DNA of 64,000 nucleotides, from positions 2,232,001 to 2,296,000 of the forward strand of contig NZ_CP011807.3 of assembly GCF_001029105.3 (NCBI RefSeq), read 5' to 3'. This document shows positions 1-10,837 of the stretch, in pieces. This DNA comes from Pandoraea faecigallinarum (lineage in GTDB: Bacteria > Pseudomonadota > Gammaproteobacteria > Burkholderiales > Burkholderiaceae). Position 1 is the stretch's first letter; every line of letters begins with the position of its first letter. A program made the translations under genes and the position numbers. A model generated the notes under the pieces. It was not told where the DNA came from. It did no database searches and saw nothing but the letters and a program-made list of their open reading frames with translations.

Positions 1-573
<573 letters not shown>

Positions 574-583
574 GTTCAAATTG

Positions 584-615
584 CGGCGTCGGCGTGCATT
601 GGCGCGCCGACGCCG
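584..615 (+). promoter_or_regulatory. Strong hairpin between pyrH and frr
   Basis: An 11-bp perfect stem (584-594 with 605-615) extends inward by three more pairs to a 4-nt loop. It lies 10 nt after the pyrH stop and 45 nt before the frr start. The bases after it (TATCATTTATGTTT) are only moderately T-rich, so it could be a weak terminator or attenuator or an mRNA-stabilising structure. Confidence 0.55.
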
Positions 616-660
616 TATCATTTATGTTTGCGTAACAAATTTCAAGGTTTGGAGGTTGCC

Positions 661-1221
661 ATGAGCGTTGCTGACGTCAAGAAGAATGTCGAGCAAAAGA
701 TGAAGAGCTCGATCGAGTCGTTCAAGAACAACCTGGCGAAGATTCGTACCGGCCGCGCGCACGTGGGCCTGCTCGATCACGTTCAGGTCGATTACTACGG
801 TTCGATGGTGCCCATCTCTCAGGTTGCCAACGTGAGCCTCGTCGATGGCCGCACGATCGGTGTGCAACCGTGGGAAAAGAACATGGTTGCCAAGGTCGAG
901 AAGGCGATCCGCGAGTCGGACCTCGGTCTGAACCCGGCCACGCAAGGCGATCTGATTCGCGTGCCGATGCCGCAACTGACGGAAGAGCGTCGTCGCGAGA
1001 TGACCAAGCTGGTCAAGTCGGAAGGCGAAAACGCCAAGGTGGCCGTGCGTAATCTGCGTCGCGATGCCAATGAGCAGCTCAAGAAGCTGGTGAAGGACAA
1101 GGAAATTTCGGAAGACGACGAGCGCCGTGGCGGTGACGACGTCCAGAAGTTCACCGACAAGTTCGTCGCCGAGATCGACGAGTTGGTGAAGCAGAAGGAC
1201 GCCGAGATCATGACGGTCTAA
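661..1221 (+). CDS. frr: Ribosome recycling factor
   Basis: Splits the post-termination ribosome together with EF-G and releases mRNA. The 186-residue product matches the usual 185-186 residues. It begins [14 protein letters not shown] and carries the conserved [13 protein letters not shown] and VQPWEKN segments; the C-terminal helix is rich in Lys, Glu and Asp. The frame is open upstream to 628, but the ATG at 661 has a GGAGG box at 651-655 and matches the family N-terminus, so it was chosen. It follows pyrH, and a small UUCG-loop hairpin (1221-1234) begins at the last base of its stop codon. Confidence 0.97.
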   Translation: MSVADVKKNVEQKMKSSIESFKNNLAKIRTGRAHVGLLDHVQVDYYGSMVPISQVANVSLVDGRTIGVQPWEKNMVAKVEKAIRESDLGLNPATQGDLIRVPMPQLTEERRREMTKLVKSEGENAKVAVRNLRRDANEQLKKLVKDKEISEDDERRGGDDVQKFTDKFVAEIDELVKQKDAEIMTV

Positions 1222-1285
1222 GTGCTTCGGCACTCACCGTAAGATCTCCGCAGACTTTCGCGCTCGACTCCCGCACCGTATCTCA

Positions 1286-2068
1286 ATGGGTTTTCTCAGC
1301 TCTACGCTTTCTGCTCCCGAGACAGCGAGCATTCCGCGCCACGTTGCCATCGTCATGGACGGCAACGGGCGTTGGGCTACCAGTCGTAAATTGCCTCGCG
1401 TTGCGGGGCATAAGCGGGGCGTTGACGCCGTGCGAGAAGCGGTGACCGCGTGTGCCGAACTCGGCGTCGAATACCTGACCCTGTTCGCGTTCAGTTCCGA
1501 GAACTGGCGTCGGCCGCAGGATGAGGTTTCGACGCTGATGCAGTTGTTCATCCTCGCGCTCGAGCGTGAAGTGGGCAAATTGCACAGCAACGGTATTCGG
1601 CTTCGCGTGATCGGTGCCCTCGAAGCGTTCGAGCCGCGCATTCAGGAACTCGTGCGCCGCGCAGAAGAGCGTACGCAGGACAACAAAGGTCTCACATTGA
1701 CCATCGCAGCCAACTACGGCGGGCGATGGGATATTCTCCAGGCCGCTCGGAAGCTTGCCGCTGCGCGTGTTGCGCAGGGCGGGGCAGAGGCGCTCGAGAC
1801 ATCGTTCTCGGAGGACGATCTCGCGCCGTATCTGAGCATGGCCTATGCGCCGGAACCGGATCTCTTCATCCGTACCGGCGGCGATCAGCGCGTCAGTAAT
1901 TTTCTGCTTTGGCAACTGGCGTACACTGAGCTGTATTTCACCGAAGAATTCTGGCCGGACTTCAACGCCAATACCCTCAAACGCGCCGTTGCAGAGTTTC
2001 AGCAGCGCGAGCGCCGTTTCGGCCGTACCAGCGCGCAAGTCCAGAACCCCTCGGGACAATCCGCCTGA
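1286..2068 (+). CDS. uppS: Undecaprenyl diphosphate synthase (cis-prenyltransferase)
   Basis: Condenses isopentenyl diphosphate units onto farnesyl diphosphate to make the C55 lipid carrier for peptidoglycan and O-antigen. The product is 260 residues. The substrate-binding motif [12 protein letters not shown] is near the N-terminus with the catalytic Asp at residue 25, followed by [13 protein letters not shown], and the C-terminal pair [12 protein letters not shown] and TELYF. The stop overlaps the cdsA start by one base, so the two are translationally coupled. No clear Shine-Dalgarno sequence precedes the ATG, but no better start fits the family. Confidence 0.96.
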   Translation: MGFLSSTLSAPETASIPRHVAIVMDGNGRWATSRKLPRVAGHKRGVDAVREAVTACAELGVEYLTLFAFSSENWRRPQDEVSTLMQLFILALEREVGKLHSNGIRLRVIGALEAFEPRIQELVRRAEERTQDNKGLTLTIAANYGGRWDILQAARKLAAARVAQGGAEALETSFSEDDLAPYLSMAYAPEPDLFIRTGGDQRVSNFLLWQLAYTELYFTEEFWPDFNANTLKRAVAEFQQRERRFGRTSAQVQNPSGQSA

Positions 2069-2877
2069 TGCTCAAGACACGCGTTATTACCGCTGTCGTA
2101 CTTCTCGCCATTCTGTTGCCCGTGATCTTCGTCGGTACACCGGCGCAGTTCGCATTGCTCGCGGCCGTAATCGTAGCGGCGGGGGGATGGGAATGGGGCC
2201 GTCTGGTCGGACTGAACGGCACCGGCGCCGTCTTCTACGGTGCGCTCGCCCTGCTGGGCGTCGGCCTTACGTGGGCGGGCGGATGGATGCTCTCACCGAT
2301 CTGGCTCAAGCCGGCCGCCGTTTTCTGGGTGTTGGCCGGTCCCTATACGCTTGCGCGCAGACCCGCGACGAAGGGCGCATGGCGCGGCCTGTTGCTCGTC
2401 GCCGGTCCCGTGCTCCTGATCGCCGCGTGGCAGGCACTTTGTCTGGCGCGTGAGCGCGGCGTGGCGTTCCTGCTTTCCGTGCTTGTGATCGTCTGGCTGG
2501 CGGACACCGGCGCCTATTCCGCCGGGCGCGCCTTCGGCAAGCGCAAGCTGGCGCCGTCCATCAGTCCCGGAAAGTCCTGGGAAGGCGCCGTCGGCGGATG
2601 GTTGCTGGTGCTGGCGGTAGCGGCGGCCGTGCTTGCCAGCGGCTTGCAGGCACCGACCATCGTGTCTCATCTCGCCAGTACGCAGGGGCTGGGTGTCGGC
2701 GCACTGACGCTCACCATGCTGGTGGCCTTCTCGGTCGTGGGCGATTTGTTCGAATCTCAACTCAAGCGGCAGGCCGGCGTGAAGGATTCCAGCGCGCTGC
2801 TGCCCGGCCATGGTGGCGTGCTCGACAGAATCGACGCATTGCTGCCGGTGCTTCCACTGGCTCTGCTCTTCGTCTGA
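2068..2877 (+). CDS. cdsA: Phosphatidate cytidylyltransferase (CDP-diglyceride synthase)
   Basis: Integral membrane enzyme making CDP-diacylglycerol from phosphatidate and CTP, the branch point of phospholipid synthesis. The product is 269 residues with several hydrophobic segments, beginning with one at about residues 5-25. The family signature is clear near the C-terminus: SPGKSWEG, then [11 protein letters not shown] and [18 protein letters not shown], which supply the metal-binding acidic residues. It overlaps uppS by one base, and dxr starts 3 nt after its stop codon ends, so these genes are probably one transcript. Confidence 0.95.
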   Translation: MLKTRVITAVVLLAILLPVIFVGTPAQFALLAAVIVAAGGWEWGRLVGLNGTGAVFYGALALLGVGLTWAGGWMLSPIWLKPAAVFWVLAGPYTLARRPATKGAWRGLLLVAGPVLLIAAWQALCLARERGVAFLLSVLVIVWLADTGAYSAGRAFGKRKLAPSISPGKSWEGAVGGWLLVLAVAAAVLASGLQAPTIVSHLASTQGLGVGALTLTMLVAFSVVGDLFESQLKRQAGVKDSSALLPGHGGVLDRIDALLPVLPLALLFV

Positions 2878-2879
2878 TC

Positions 2880-4079
2880 ATGTCGCAACGTCTCTCCATT
2901 CTCGGCTCCACTGGCTCCATCGGCGTTAGCACGCTCGATGTCGTGGGGCGCCATCCCGACCGCTTCTCGGTCTATGCGCTGTCGGCGCACCGCAATCTCG
3001 ATCGTCTCTTCGAGCAGTGCGTCGCTCATCGCCCGCAAGTGGCTGTCGTGGCCGATGCCGAGGGCGCTGCCGTGTTGTCGGCGCGTCTGGTGGAGGCGGG
3101 GCTGAAGGTCGATGTGGCATACGGCCCGCAAGCGCTGATCGACATCGCCGAGGCAGCCGAGCCAACGATGGTCGTCGCGGCGATCGTGGGTGCCGCTGGT
3201 CTGCAGTCGACGCTGGCGGCCGCGCGCGCGGGCAAGCGCATTTTGCTTGCGAACAAGGAATCCCTGGTGCTCTCCGGCGCGCTGTTCATGGCGACCGCCG
3301 AGCGTGCCGGTGCCACGCTGCTGCCGCTCGATAGCGAACACAACGCCATTTTTCAGTGCTTGCCCCAGGTGGCCGGTGAGAACCGCATTTCCACGCGTGG
3401 CGTGGAGAAATTGGTGCTGACCGCTTCGGGGGGGCCGTTTCGCGAACGCGAACTGGCATCGCTTGAAAACGTGACGCCGGACGAAGCATGCGCGCATCCC
3501 AACTGGGTGATGGGGCGCAAGATTTCGGTGGATTCGGCCAGCATGATGAACAAGGGGCTCGAAGTGATCGAGGCCCATTGGCTGTTCAATATGCCGCCGG
3601 AGAAGATCGAGGTGTTGATCCACCCGCAAAGCGTGATCCATTCGATGGTCACCTATACGGACGGTTCCACGCTGGCGCAGCTCGGCAATCCCGATATGCG
3701 CACGCCGATCGCGCACGCGCTCGCGTTCCCGGATCGGGTGACGTCGGGGATTGCCGGGCTGAACCTCGCCGATATCGGCAAGCTGACGTTCGAAGCCCCG
3801 GATCTGCGTCGCTTCCCGTGCCTGCGTCTTGCATTCGATTCGCTGCATCGAGGCGGCACCGCCGGCGCATTGCTCAACGCGTCCAACGAAATTGCCGTGG
3901 CGGCGTTCCTTGACGGACGTATTCGTTTCACGGCCATTGCGCAGGTCGTCGAGCAGGTGCTCGATGCCGTGCCGGTGGGCGAAGCCACATCGCTCGACGT
4001 TGTGCTCGACGCCGACCGTCATGCGCGTGAACTGGCGACGGCCATCGTGGCCAAGCTGCCCGCGCCAGCGCGTTCCTGA
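2880..4079 (+). CDS. dxr: 1-deoxy-D-xylulose 5-phosphate reductoisomerase
   Basis: Second step of the MEP isoprenoid pathway: NADPH-dependent rearrangement of DXP to MEP in the cytoplasm. The ATG at 2880 gives 399 residues, the usual family size; the frame is open upstream only because it shadows cdsA. The NADPH-binding loop LGSTGSIG is at residues 8-15. [18 protein letters not shown] (with metal-binding Asp and Glu), ASGGPFRE and the [23 protein letters not shown] region are all intact. It supplies IPP for the uppS product two genes upstream. Confidence 0.97.
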   Translation: MSQRLSILGSTGSIGVSTLDVVGRHPDRFSVYALSAHRNLDRLFEQCVAHRPQVAVVADAEGAAVLSARLVEAGLKVDVAYGPQALIDIAEAAEPTMVVAAIVGAAGLQSTLAAARAGKRILLANKESLVLSGALFMATAERAGATLLPLDSEHNAIFQCLPQVAGENRISTRGVEKLVLTASGGPFRERELASLENVTPDEACAHPNWVMGRKISVDSASMMNKGLEVIEAHWLFNMPPEKIEVLIHPQSVIHSMVTYTDGSTLAQLGNPDMRTPIAHALAFPDRVTSGIAGLNLADIGKLTFEAPDLRRFPCLRLAFDSLHRGGTAGALLNASNEIAVAAFLDGRIRFTAIAQVVEQVLDAVPVGEATSLDVVLDADRHARELATAIVAKLPAPARS

Positions 4080-4121
4080 CGCCGCTGATCATGTCGTAAC
4101 GTCCCCGGGGTCTGTCCGCTC

Positions 4122-5513
4122 ATGAATCTGTTGACCACGTTGCTTGCGTTCGCCATCGCCATTGGCGTGCTGGTGGTGTTCCATGAGTTGGGCCACTATA
4201 CGGTCGCGCGCCTGTGCGGCGTGAAGGTGCTCCGGTTTTCCGTGGGGTTCGGTGCGCCGCTGCTCAAGTGGACGATGGGCCGGGACCGCACGGAATGGAC
4301 GATCTGCGCACTGCCGCTCGGCGGTTACGTCCGCATGCTCGACGAGCGCGATGAGACGCAGATCGTGGCGCCCGAGGACAGGGCGCGCGCATTCAACCAG
4401 AAGTCCGTCTACAAACGGTTCGCTATCGTGGCGGCCGGCCCCGTCGCCAACTTCCTTCTTGCCATTGCGCTGTACGCGAGTCTGAATCTTGCCGGCGTCA
4501 CCGAACCGGTTGCCCGCATTGCGCCGCCCGCTCCCGGAACGCTGGCGGCACGGGCGGGGTTGTCGGGCGGCGAACTTATTACCGGCGTCCGGAAAAACGG
4601 GAGGAATCCCGACGAGGCGAACGCAGACGAGACGGCCGTTCGTTCGTGGGAGGATCTGCGCTGGCGCCTCGTCGACCCGATGATCGAGGGACAGCGCGTG
4701 ACGCTGGTGGCGCGCACACGGGACGGTCGTGCCGAATACACGCTGGATGCGGCCGGGCAGCACTTCGATGCCGATGGCGAACAAGACTTCATGCAACGTC
4801 TGGGTCTGGTGCCATCGGCGCGAGTCAAAGTGGGGCAGATCATGGCGGGCGGGGCGGCAGGACTCGCGGGACTGCGCGTCGGCGACGAAATTACCGCGGT
4901 CGACGGCAGTCCGGTGACGTCCGCCAAGGGATTCGTGGACGCGGTGCGCGCCCACCCGGCGAAGCCGATGACCTTGACCGTGCGCAGGGAGGGCAGTGTG
5001 CGCAGCGTCACGTTGACACCTGCGGTCGAAATCGATCCGGCAGTGGACGGGGGCGTGCGCGTCGGCAAGATCGGTGCGGCACTGGCGAGCCAGGTCGATT
5101 CCGTGACGGTTCGTTACGGTTTGTTCGAGGCCATCGGTCGAGGGGCGCAGCGTACGTGGGAAGTCACGACGTTCAGCGTGCGGATGTTTGGGAAGATGAT
5201 CGCGGGCCAGGCATCGCTCAAGAATCTGAGCGGGCCGGTCACGATTGCAGATTACGCAGGACGTTCTGCGCGGCTGGGGCTGGACTATTTCATCGCCTTT
5301 CTGGCGCTTGTCAGCATTAGCCTCGGCGTATTGAATCTGTTGCCGATTCCGGTTCTGGACGGTGGCTATCTGTTATATTATGCGGTCGAAGCGATTACCG
5401 GTCGGGCAGTTTCCGAGCGGTGGCAGGGCGCGCTGCAACGAGTGGGCATCGTTTGCATCCTTGCGCTCTCTGCCGTAGCACTTTTCAACGACCTGTCGAA
5501 GTTGCTGCACTAG
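4122..5513 (+). CDS. rseP: RIP zinc metalloprotease RseP (site-2 protease)
   Basis: Inner-membrane intramembrane protease that in E. coli cuts RseA to release sigma E and also clears signal-peptide remnants. The product is 463 residues. The zinc motif HELGH is at residues 21-25 in the first membrane helix, and the second metal-binding motif (LLPIPVLDGG) lies in the C-terminal third. The middle holds a periplasmic PDZ region, clearest in the second repeat (GLAGLRVGDEITAVDG); the first is shorter. It sits between dxr and bamA as in many Gram-negative bacteria. Confidence 0.95.
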   Translation: MNLLTTLLAFAIAIGVLVVFHELGHYTVARLCGVKVLRFSVGFGAPLLKWTMGRDRTEWTICALPLGGYVRMLDERDETQIVAPEDRARAFNQKSVYKRFAIVAAGPVANFLLAIALYASLNLAGVTEPVARIAPPAPGTLAARAGLSGGELITGVRKNGRNPDEANADETAVRSWEDLRWRLVDPMIEGQRVTLVARTRDGRAEYTLDAAGQHFDADGEQDFMQRLGLVPSARVKVGQIMAGGAAGLAGLRVGDEITAVDGSPVTSAKGFVDAVRAHPAKPMTLTVRREGSVRSVTLTPAVEIDPAVDGGVRVGKIGAALASQVDSVTVRYGLFEAIGRGAQRTWEVTTFSVRMFGKMIAGQASLKNLSGPVTIADYAGRSARLGLDYFIAFLALVSISLGVLNLLPIPVLDGGYLLYYAVEAITGRAVSERWQGALQRVGIVCILALSAVALFNDLSKLLH

Positions 5514-5586
5514 GACAGCGTCACGTGCCTGCCGGTCGCAGGCAAATCCGAGTTTTTACGATTCAATTGTTTCTTGGGGAAGCAAG

Positions 5587-7890
5587 TTGTCGAATAAATA
5601 CCACCTTGTTCCGAAGACCCTGGTGATTGCGGTTCTGGCGGCACACAGTTTCCTGGCACGCGCCGTCGAGCCGTTCGTGGTCAAGGATATCCGAGTGGAG
5701 GGCTTGCAGCGCATCGAACCCGGAACCGTGTTCTCGTACCTGCCGGTGAAACCGGGTGACAAGTTCAACGATGATAAGGGCACCGAAGCAATTCGTGCCC
5801 TTTATGCCACGGGCCTGTTCTCGGACGTGAGCGTTGAAGCGCAAGGCAGCGTGCTGGTGGTGCACGTCAACGAGCGTCCCGCCATCGCTTCCATCGACTT
5901 CCTCGGCATCAAGGAATTCGACAAGGATGGTCTCAAGAAGGCATTGCGCTCGGTCGGCCTGACCGAAGGCCGCAGCTTCGACCGGAACCTGCTCGACAAG
6001 TCGGAGCAGGAACTCAAACGTCAATACCTTACGCGCGGTTACTACGCTGCCGAGGTCAAGACGACGGTCACGCCGCTCGAACGCAATCGCGTGGGTATTC
6101 AGTTTTCCGTGACGGAAGGCCCGAAGGCCACCATTCAGCAGATCAACTTCGTCGGCAACAAGGCCTTTTCGTCGTCGGACCTGATGTCCGAAATGGAACT
6201 GGGCACGCCGAACTGGCTGTCGTGGTACTCCAAGAACGACCTGTATTCCAAGGACAAACTGACGGGTGACCTGGAAAAGCTGCGCTCCTTCTATCTGAAC
6301 CGCGGCTATCTGGAATTCAACATCGACTCCACCGACGTTTCGATCACGCCGGACAAGGACGAGATGTTCCTGACGATCAACCTGCACGAAGGCGAGCCGT
6401 ACAAGGTGTCGGACGTAAAGTTGTCGGGCGAGATGCTCGGCAAACAGGACGACATCCAGAAACTCGTGCAGCTCAAGGCGGGCGACACGTTCTCGGCAGC
6501 CAAGCTGCAAGCGAGCACGAAGGCCATTTCGGATTTGCTGGGTAACTACGGTTTCGCGTTCGCAAGCGTGAATGCGCAGCCGACGATCGACCGCAACAAT
6601 CACACGGTCGCGTTGACGCTGACGATCGATCCGGGTCGTCGCGTGTACGTTCGCAAGATCAACATCGTAGGCAACTCGCGTACGCGTGACGAAGTGATTC
6701 GCCGCGAACTGCGTCAGCTCGAAAGCTCGTGGTACGACGCCGATCGCCTCAAGCTGTCGCAGGACCGTATCAACCGTCTGGGTTACTTTACCGACGTCAA
6801 CGTGACGACCGAGCCGGTGGCCGGTTCGAACGATCAGGTCGACCTCCAGGTGAAGGTGGAAGAAAAACCGACGGGCACCATCAACGTGGGTGCGGGCTTC
6901 TCGTCGACCGACAAGGTGGTGTTGCAAGCCGGTATCAGTCAGGACAACGTGTTCGGTTCGGGAACGTCGCTATCGGTGAACGTCAACACCGGTAAAACGT
7001 ACCGTACCCTGGCTGTCACGCAGGTCGATCCCTACTTCACGGTCGATGGTGTCAGCCGTATTACCGACATCTACTACCGCACATATCAGCCGCTGCTGCT
7101 CACGAGCGATTCCGATTTCCGTATCAACACGCTCGGTGGCAACCTGAAGTTCGGTGTGCCGTTCTCGGAAGTGGATACGGTCTTCTTCGGTCTGGGCTTC
7201 GAGCAGACGCGTCTGCACCTCACGAGCGACGGTACGACGCCGCAGCGCTACATCGACTACGCGAACCAGTTCGGCTACGTCAGCAACAACTATCCGCTGA
7301 CGGTGGGCTGGTCTCGCGACTCGCGTGACAGCGCGCTCATTCCGAACCGCGGTCACTATCAGCAGGCCAACCTGGAAATCGGCACGCCGATCGGAACGAC
7401 CAAGTACTTCCGTGCCTACTACCAGCACCAGTACTACTATCCGGTGAGCCGCGGCTTTACGCTGGCCCTGAATGGCGAAGTCGGTTACGGTCACGGCATG
7501 GGCGGTCAGCCGTTCCCGATCTTCAAGAACTACTTCGCCGGCGGTATCGGTTCGGTGCGGGGCTACGAGCCGAGCTCGCTGGGGCCCAAGGACACCAACG
7601 GCGAACCGCTGGGCGGTGCGTCGAAGCTGATCGGTAACGTGGAACTCACGTTCCCGTTGCCGGGTACGGGTTATGACCGCACGCTCCGTATCTTCACGTT
7701 CCTCGACGGCGGTAACGTGTTCGATAACGGCCAGGCGATTACCTTCAATAACCTGCGCTATTCTTACGGTTTCGGCCTGTCGTGGATTTCGCCGATTGGC
7801 CCGCTCAAGCTCTCGATGGGCTTCCCGCTCGTCAAGAAGACGGGCGATCAGTACCAGAAATTCCAGTTCCAGGTCGGTACGTCGTTCTAA
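5587..7890 (+). CDS. bamA: Outer membrane protein assembly factor BamA
   Basis: Omp85 family core of the BAM machine that folds beta-barrels into the outer membrane. The product is 767 residues: a signal peptide of about 22 residues ending near FLARA, five POTRA domains to about residue 420, and a C-terminal 16-strand barrel ending in Phe. The loop-6 motif GSVRGYEP is intact. The start is TTG at 5587, preceded by GGGGAA; no ATG lies within the signal peptide region, so TTG is the only start that gives an intact signal sequence. It is followed by skp, its chaperone partner. Confidence 0.96.
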   Translation: MSNKYHLVPKTLVIAVLAAHSFLARAVEPFVVKDIRVEGLQRIEPGTVFSYLPVKPGDKFNDDKGTEAIRALYATGLFSDVSVEAQGSVLVVHVNERPAIASIDFLGIKEFDKDGLKKALRSVGLTEGRSFDRNLLDKSEQELKRQYLTRGYYAAEVKTTVTPLERNRVGIQFSVTEGPKATIQQINFVGNKAFSSSDLMSEMELGTPNWLSWYSKNDLYSKDKLTGDLEKLRSFYLNRGYLEFNIDSTDVSITPDKDEMFLTINLHEGEPYKVSDVKLSGEMLGKQDDIQKLVQLKAGDTFSAAKLQASTKAISDLLGNYGFAFASVNAQPTIDRNNHTVALTLTIDPGRRVYVRKINIVGNSRTRDEVIRRELRQLESSWYDADRLKLSQDRINRLGYFTDVNVTTEPVAGSNDQVDLQVKVEEKPTGTINVGAGFSSTDKVVLQAGISQDNVFGSGTSLSVNVNTGKTYRTLAVTQVDPYFTVDGVSRITDIYYRTYQPLLLTSDSDFRINTLGGNLKFGVPFSEVDTVFFGLGFEQTRLHLTSDGTTPQRYIDYANQFGYVSNNYPLTVGWSRDSRDSALIPNRGHYQQANLEIGTPIGTTKYFRAYYQHQYYYPVSRGFTLALNGEVGYGHGMGGQPFPIFKNYFAGGIGSVRGYEPSSLGPKDTNGEPLGGASKLIGNVELTFPLPGTGYDRTLRIFTFLDGGNVFDNGQAITFNNLRYSYGFGLSWISPIGPLKLSMGFPLVKKTGDQYQKFQFQVGTSF

Positions 7891-7942
7891 CGACGGCGCT
7901 TCGACCGGTTCCGAACGTTTTATCGTTGTAAGGGGTAATACA

Positions 7943-8476
7943 TTGAACGGTATCCGTAAGCATTGCCTTCGCGGCGTCGCCGCGGCGTTGCTGGCTGGTG
8001 CAGCTTTCGCTGCGTCGGCTCAGGATGCGCGCATCGCCGCTGTCAATTCGGATCGCATTCTGCGCGATTCCACACCGGCCAAGGCTGCGCAGGCCAAACT
8101 CGAAGCCGAGTTCTCCGCGCGGGACAAGGCTTTGCAGGATATGGCCCAACGTCTCAAGGCGATGTCGGACAAGCTCGACAAGGACAATCCGACGTTGAGC
8201 GACGCCGAGCGCGCCAAGCGCCAGCGCGATCTAGCCGCGGCCGACACCGAATTTCAGCGCAAACAGCGGGAGTTTCGTGAAGACCTGAACCAGCGTCGTA
8301 ACGAAGAACTCGCAGCGGTGCTCGATCGTGCCAATCGCGTCATCAAGCAAATTGCCGAGGCGGACAAGTACGATCTGATCGTCCAGGAAGCGGTCTACGT
8401 GAGTCCGCGTATCGACATCACGGACAAGGTGCTCAAGACCCTGAACGCGAGTTCGGGCGGCGCCAGCGGCAAGTGA
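7943..8476 (+). CDS. skp: Periplasmic chaperone Skp/OmpH
   Basis: Trimeric periplasmic holdase that carries unfolded outer-membrane proteins to BAM. The product is 177 residues with a signal peptide ending AFAASA-QD, then [10 protein letters not shown] and a long charged coiled-coil region (about residues 55-140) rich in Lys, Glu, Asp, Arg and Gln. The start is TTG at 7943, with AAGGGG at 7930-7935 seven bases upstream; no ATG precedes the signal peptide in frame. It lies between bamA and lpxD, its conserved neighbours. Confidence 0.93.
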   Translation: MNGIRKHCLRGVAAALLAGAAFAASAQDARIAAVNSDRILRDSTPAKAAQAKLEAEFSARDKALQDMAQRLKAMSDKLDKDNPTLSDAERAKRQRDLAAADTEFQRKQREFREDLNQRRNEELAAVLDRANRVIKQIAEADKYDLIVQEAVYVSPRIDITDKVLKTLNASSGGASGK

Positions 8477-8490
8477 CGGGCGCGCCATCC

Positions 8491-9570
8491 ATGTCGGGAT
8501 CGTCGTCCGCAGTAACCGTTACCCTCGCTCAGTTGGTCGCACGCTTCGGCGGCGACCTGGTGGGCGACGGTAACGTCGCCGTCGAGGGCCTCGCCCCGCT
8601 CGATCGGGCGGGAGCAAGCCACCTCGCTTTCCTGTCCAATCCGCTTTATCTCGCAGAAGTGCCGAATTCCAAGGCTGCTGCGGTCATTCTTTCCAAAGCC
8701 GATTTCGACAAGCTGCCTTCGCATGAAGGCCGGGCGTGGATCGTTGCTCCGAATCCGTACGCCTACTTCGCGCGCGTCGCGCAGATGTTCGCGCAGGCCG
8801 CCGCGCCGGTGCCGGCCCCAGGCGTTCATCCGAGTGCTTCGGTCGACCCCACGGCTGTGGTGCCGGCGTCGTGCGTGATCGGGCCCAACGTCGTGATCGA
8901 AGCTGGCGTGCGTCTGGGCGAGCGCGTGCGTTTGATGGCAAACGTGTTCATCGGGCGCGGCACGACGCTGGGTGACGATGTGCTCATCTATCCGAATGCG
9001 ACGCTGTATCACACGACAGTCATCGGTGCGCGCTGTGTGATTCACGCCGGTGCGGTGATCGGTTCCGACGGTTTCGGCTTCGCCCCCGATTTCTCCGCCA
9101 CAGGCGGCGAATGGGTGAAGATTCCGCAGGTCGGCCGGGCAGTGATCGAAGACGATGTCGAAATCGGCGCGTCGACGTCGATCGACCGTGGCGCCATGGC
9201 CGACACGGTGATCGAGCGCGGCTGCAAGATCGACAATCAAGTACAGATCGCTCACAACGTGCGTGTTGGCGCATTCACGGTGATCGCCGCATGCACGGGC
9301 ATCGCCGGCAGCAGCACGATCGGAAAATTCTGTATGTTGGGGGGCAATGTCGGTATTGCCGGACACGTGACGCTCGGGGACAAAGTTATCGTGACGGCCA
9401 AGTCGGGCGTGTCGAAGTCGATTCCCGGCCCGGGCACGTATACCAGCGCGTTTCCTGCGATTCCGAACGCTGAATGGAACAAAAACGCGGCCATCATGCG
9501 CAATCTGGACAAGATGCGCGACCGCGTGCGACAACTCGAAGCGAAGGTCAAGGACCTGCAAGACAAATGA
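8491..9570 (+). CDS. lpxD: UDP-3-O-(3-hydroxyacyl)glucosamine N-acyltransferase
   Basis: Third step of lipid A synthesis: adds the N-linked hydroxyacyl chain to UDP-acyl-glucosamine. It has an N-terminal uridine-binding domain ([15 protein letters not shown]), then a left-handed beta-helix of hexapeptide repeats (about residues 105-310) and a C-terminal helix rich in Lys and Arg. [10 protein letters not shown] is the family active-site region. ATG 8491 gives 359 residues and fits the family N-terminus ([11 protein letters not shown]). A GTG at 8473 that overlaps the skp stop would add six residues and cannot be excluded. Confidence 0.95.
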   Translation: MSGSSSAVTVTLAQLVARFGGDLVGDGNVAVEGLAPLDRAGASHLAFLSNPLYLAEVPNSKAAAVILSKADFDKLPSHEGRAWIVAPNPYAYFARVAQMFAQAAAPVPAPGVHPSASVDPTAVVPASCVIGPNVVIEAGVRLGERVRLMANVFIGRGTTLGDDVLIYPNATLYHTTVIGARCVIHAGAVIGSDGFGFAPDFSATGGEWVKIPQVGRAVIEDDVEIGASTSIDRGAMADTVIERGCKIDNQVQIAHNVRVGAFTVIAACTGIAGSSTIGKFCMLGGNVGIAGHVTLGDKVIVTAKSGVSKSIPGPGTYTSAFPAIPNAEWNKNAAIMRNLDKMRDRVRQLEAKVKDLQDK

Positions 9571-10025
9571 GCGAGACCACTATCAATATCGACATCCACA
9601 AGATCATGAAGCTGCTGCCGCATCGCTATCCGATGCTGATGGTGGACCGCGTGATCGACCTGGAGCCGCACAAGAACATCAAGGTTATCAAGAACGTCAC
9701 GATCAATGAGCCGTACTTCACCGGCCATTACCCGCAGCGTCCGGTGATGCCGGGCGTGCTGATCGTCGAAGCGCTGGCTCAGGCCGCCGCGCTGCTCACG
9801 TTCTCGGACGAGCCGGTTCACGACGAAAACACGCTGTACTATTTCGTCGGCATCGATAAGGTTCGATTCAAGCGTCCGGTCGAGCCGGGCGATCAACTCA
9901 TTCTCTCGGTCGACTTCATCAGCCACAAGCGGGGCTTCTTCAAGTTCAACGGTGTGGCGACGGTCGACGGCAAACTGGCTGCCGAAGCCGAGTTCGTTTG
10001 CATGGTCAAGAAGAACGGCGAATAA
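9567..10025 (+). CDS. fabZ: 3-hydroxyacyl-[acyl-carrier-protein] dehydratase FabZ
   Basis: Dehydrates 3-hydroxyacyl-ACP in fatty acid elongation and so competes with LpxA/LpxD for hydroxyacyl-ACP. The product is 152 residues, a single hot-dog fold. The catalytic His is in [11 protein letters not shown] and the catalytic Glu in [24 protein letters not shown] at the N-terminus is typical. The start overlaps the lpxD stop in an ATGA arrangement, implying translational coupling. Confidence 0.97.
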   Translation: MSETTINIDIHKIMKLLPHRYPMLMVDRVIDLEPHKNIKVIKNVTINEPYFTGHYPQRPVMPGVLIVEALAQAAALLTFSDEPVHDENTLYYFVGIDKVRFKRPVEPGDQLILSVDFISHKRGFFKFNGVATVDGKLAAEAEFVCMVKKNGE

Positions 10026-10042
10026 TCGGAACCGAGACGCTC

Positions 10043-10834
10043 ATGACCAACATTCATCCCACTGCTATCGTCGATCCGAAGGCGCAACTGGCCGGCGACG
10101 TCGTCGTTGGCCCTTATGCGATCGTCGGCCCGAACGTAACGATCGGCGCGGGTTCGCAAATTCTTGCGCATACGGTCGTCGACGGTCATACGACGCTGGG
10201 CGAGGGCAACAAGATCGGCCCATTCGCGTCGATTGGCGGTAGCCCGCAGGACATGAAGTACGCAGGCGAGCCGACCAGGCTCGTGATCGGCGACCGCAAT
10301 ACGATCCGTGAGTTCACGACCATCCACACCGGCACGGTGCAGGACGGCGGACTGACGAGTGTCGGTAACGATAACTGGATCATGGCTTACGTGCACATTG
10401 CGCATGATTGCCATGTGGCAAACCATACGGTGTTCTCGAGCAACGCGCAGTTGGCGGGGCACGTCCATGTCGACGACTGGGCGATTATCGGCGGCATGAC
10501 CGGTGTGCACCAGTTCGTGCGTATCGGGGCCCACGCGATGGTGGGTGGTGCTTCGGTACTCGTGCAGGACGTGCCGTCGTTCGTGATCGCATCGGGCGAC
10601 CGCGCGGTGCCGTACGGTATCAACGTCGAAGGCCTGCGCCGACGCGGTTTTAGCGCCGACGCCATTACCGCATTGCGTCACGCGTACAAGCTGCTTTACA
10701 AGAGTGGGTTGACGCTCGACGAGGCCAAGGTGCAGATTGAAGCCTTTGGCAATGCCGGTGCGCCAGACGTCTTCGAAGCGGTGCGCGCACTGCTCGATTT
10801 CCTCAACGCAAGCACGCGCGGTATCGTGCGCTGA
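10043..10834 (+). CDS. lpxA: UDP-N-acetylglucosamine acyltransferase
   Basis: First step of lipid A synthesis: moves a 3-hydroxyacyl chain from ACP to UDP-GlcNAc. The product is 263 residues, matching the family (about 262). It begins [26 protein letters not shown] and runs as a left-handed beta-helix of hexapeptides. The catalytic-His region reads [11 protein letters not shown], and [13 protein letters not shown] follows. The C-terminal helical domain ([11 protein letters not shown]) is also present. It lies between fabZ and lpxB, only 3 nt before the latter. Confidence 0.97.
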   Translation: MTNIHPTAIVDPKAQLAGDVVVGPYAIVGPNVTIGAGSQILAHTVVDGHTTLGEGNKIGPFASIGGSPQDMKYAGEPTRLVIGDRNTIREFTTIHTGTVQDGGLTSVGNDNWIMAYVHIAHDCHVANHTVFSSNAQLAGHVHVDDWAIIGGMTGVHQFVRIGAHAMVGGASVLVQDVPSFVIASGDRAVPYGINVEGLRRRGFSADAITALRHAYKLLYKSGLTLDEAKVQIEAFGNAGAPDVFEAVRALLDFLNASTRGIVR

Positions 10835-10837
10835 CCT

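Noticed and set aside
5563..6927. Open frame of 454 codons on the minus strand opposite bamA
   Set aside because: Shadow of bamA; Arg/His/Leu-rich composition and no family resemblance.
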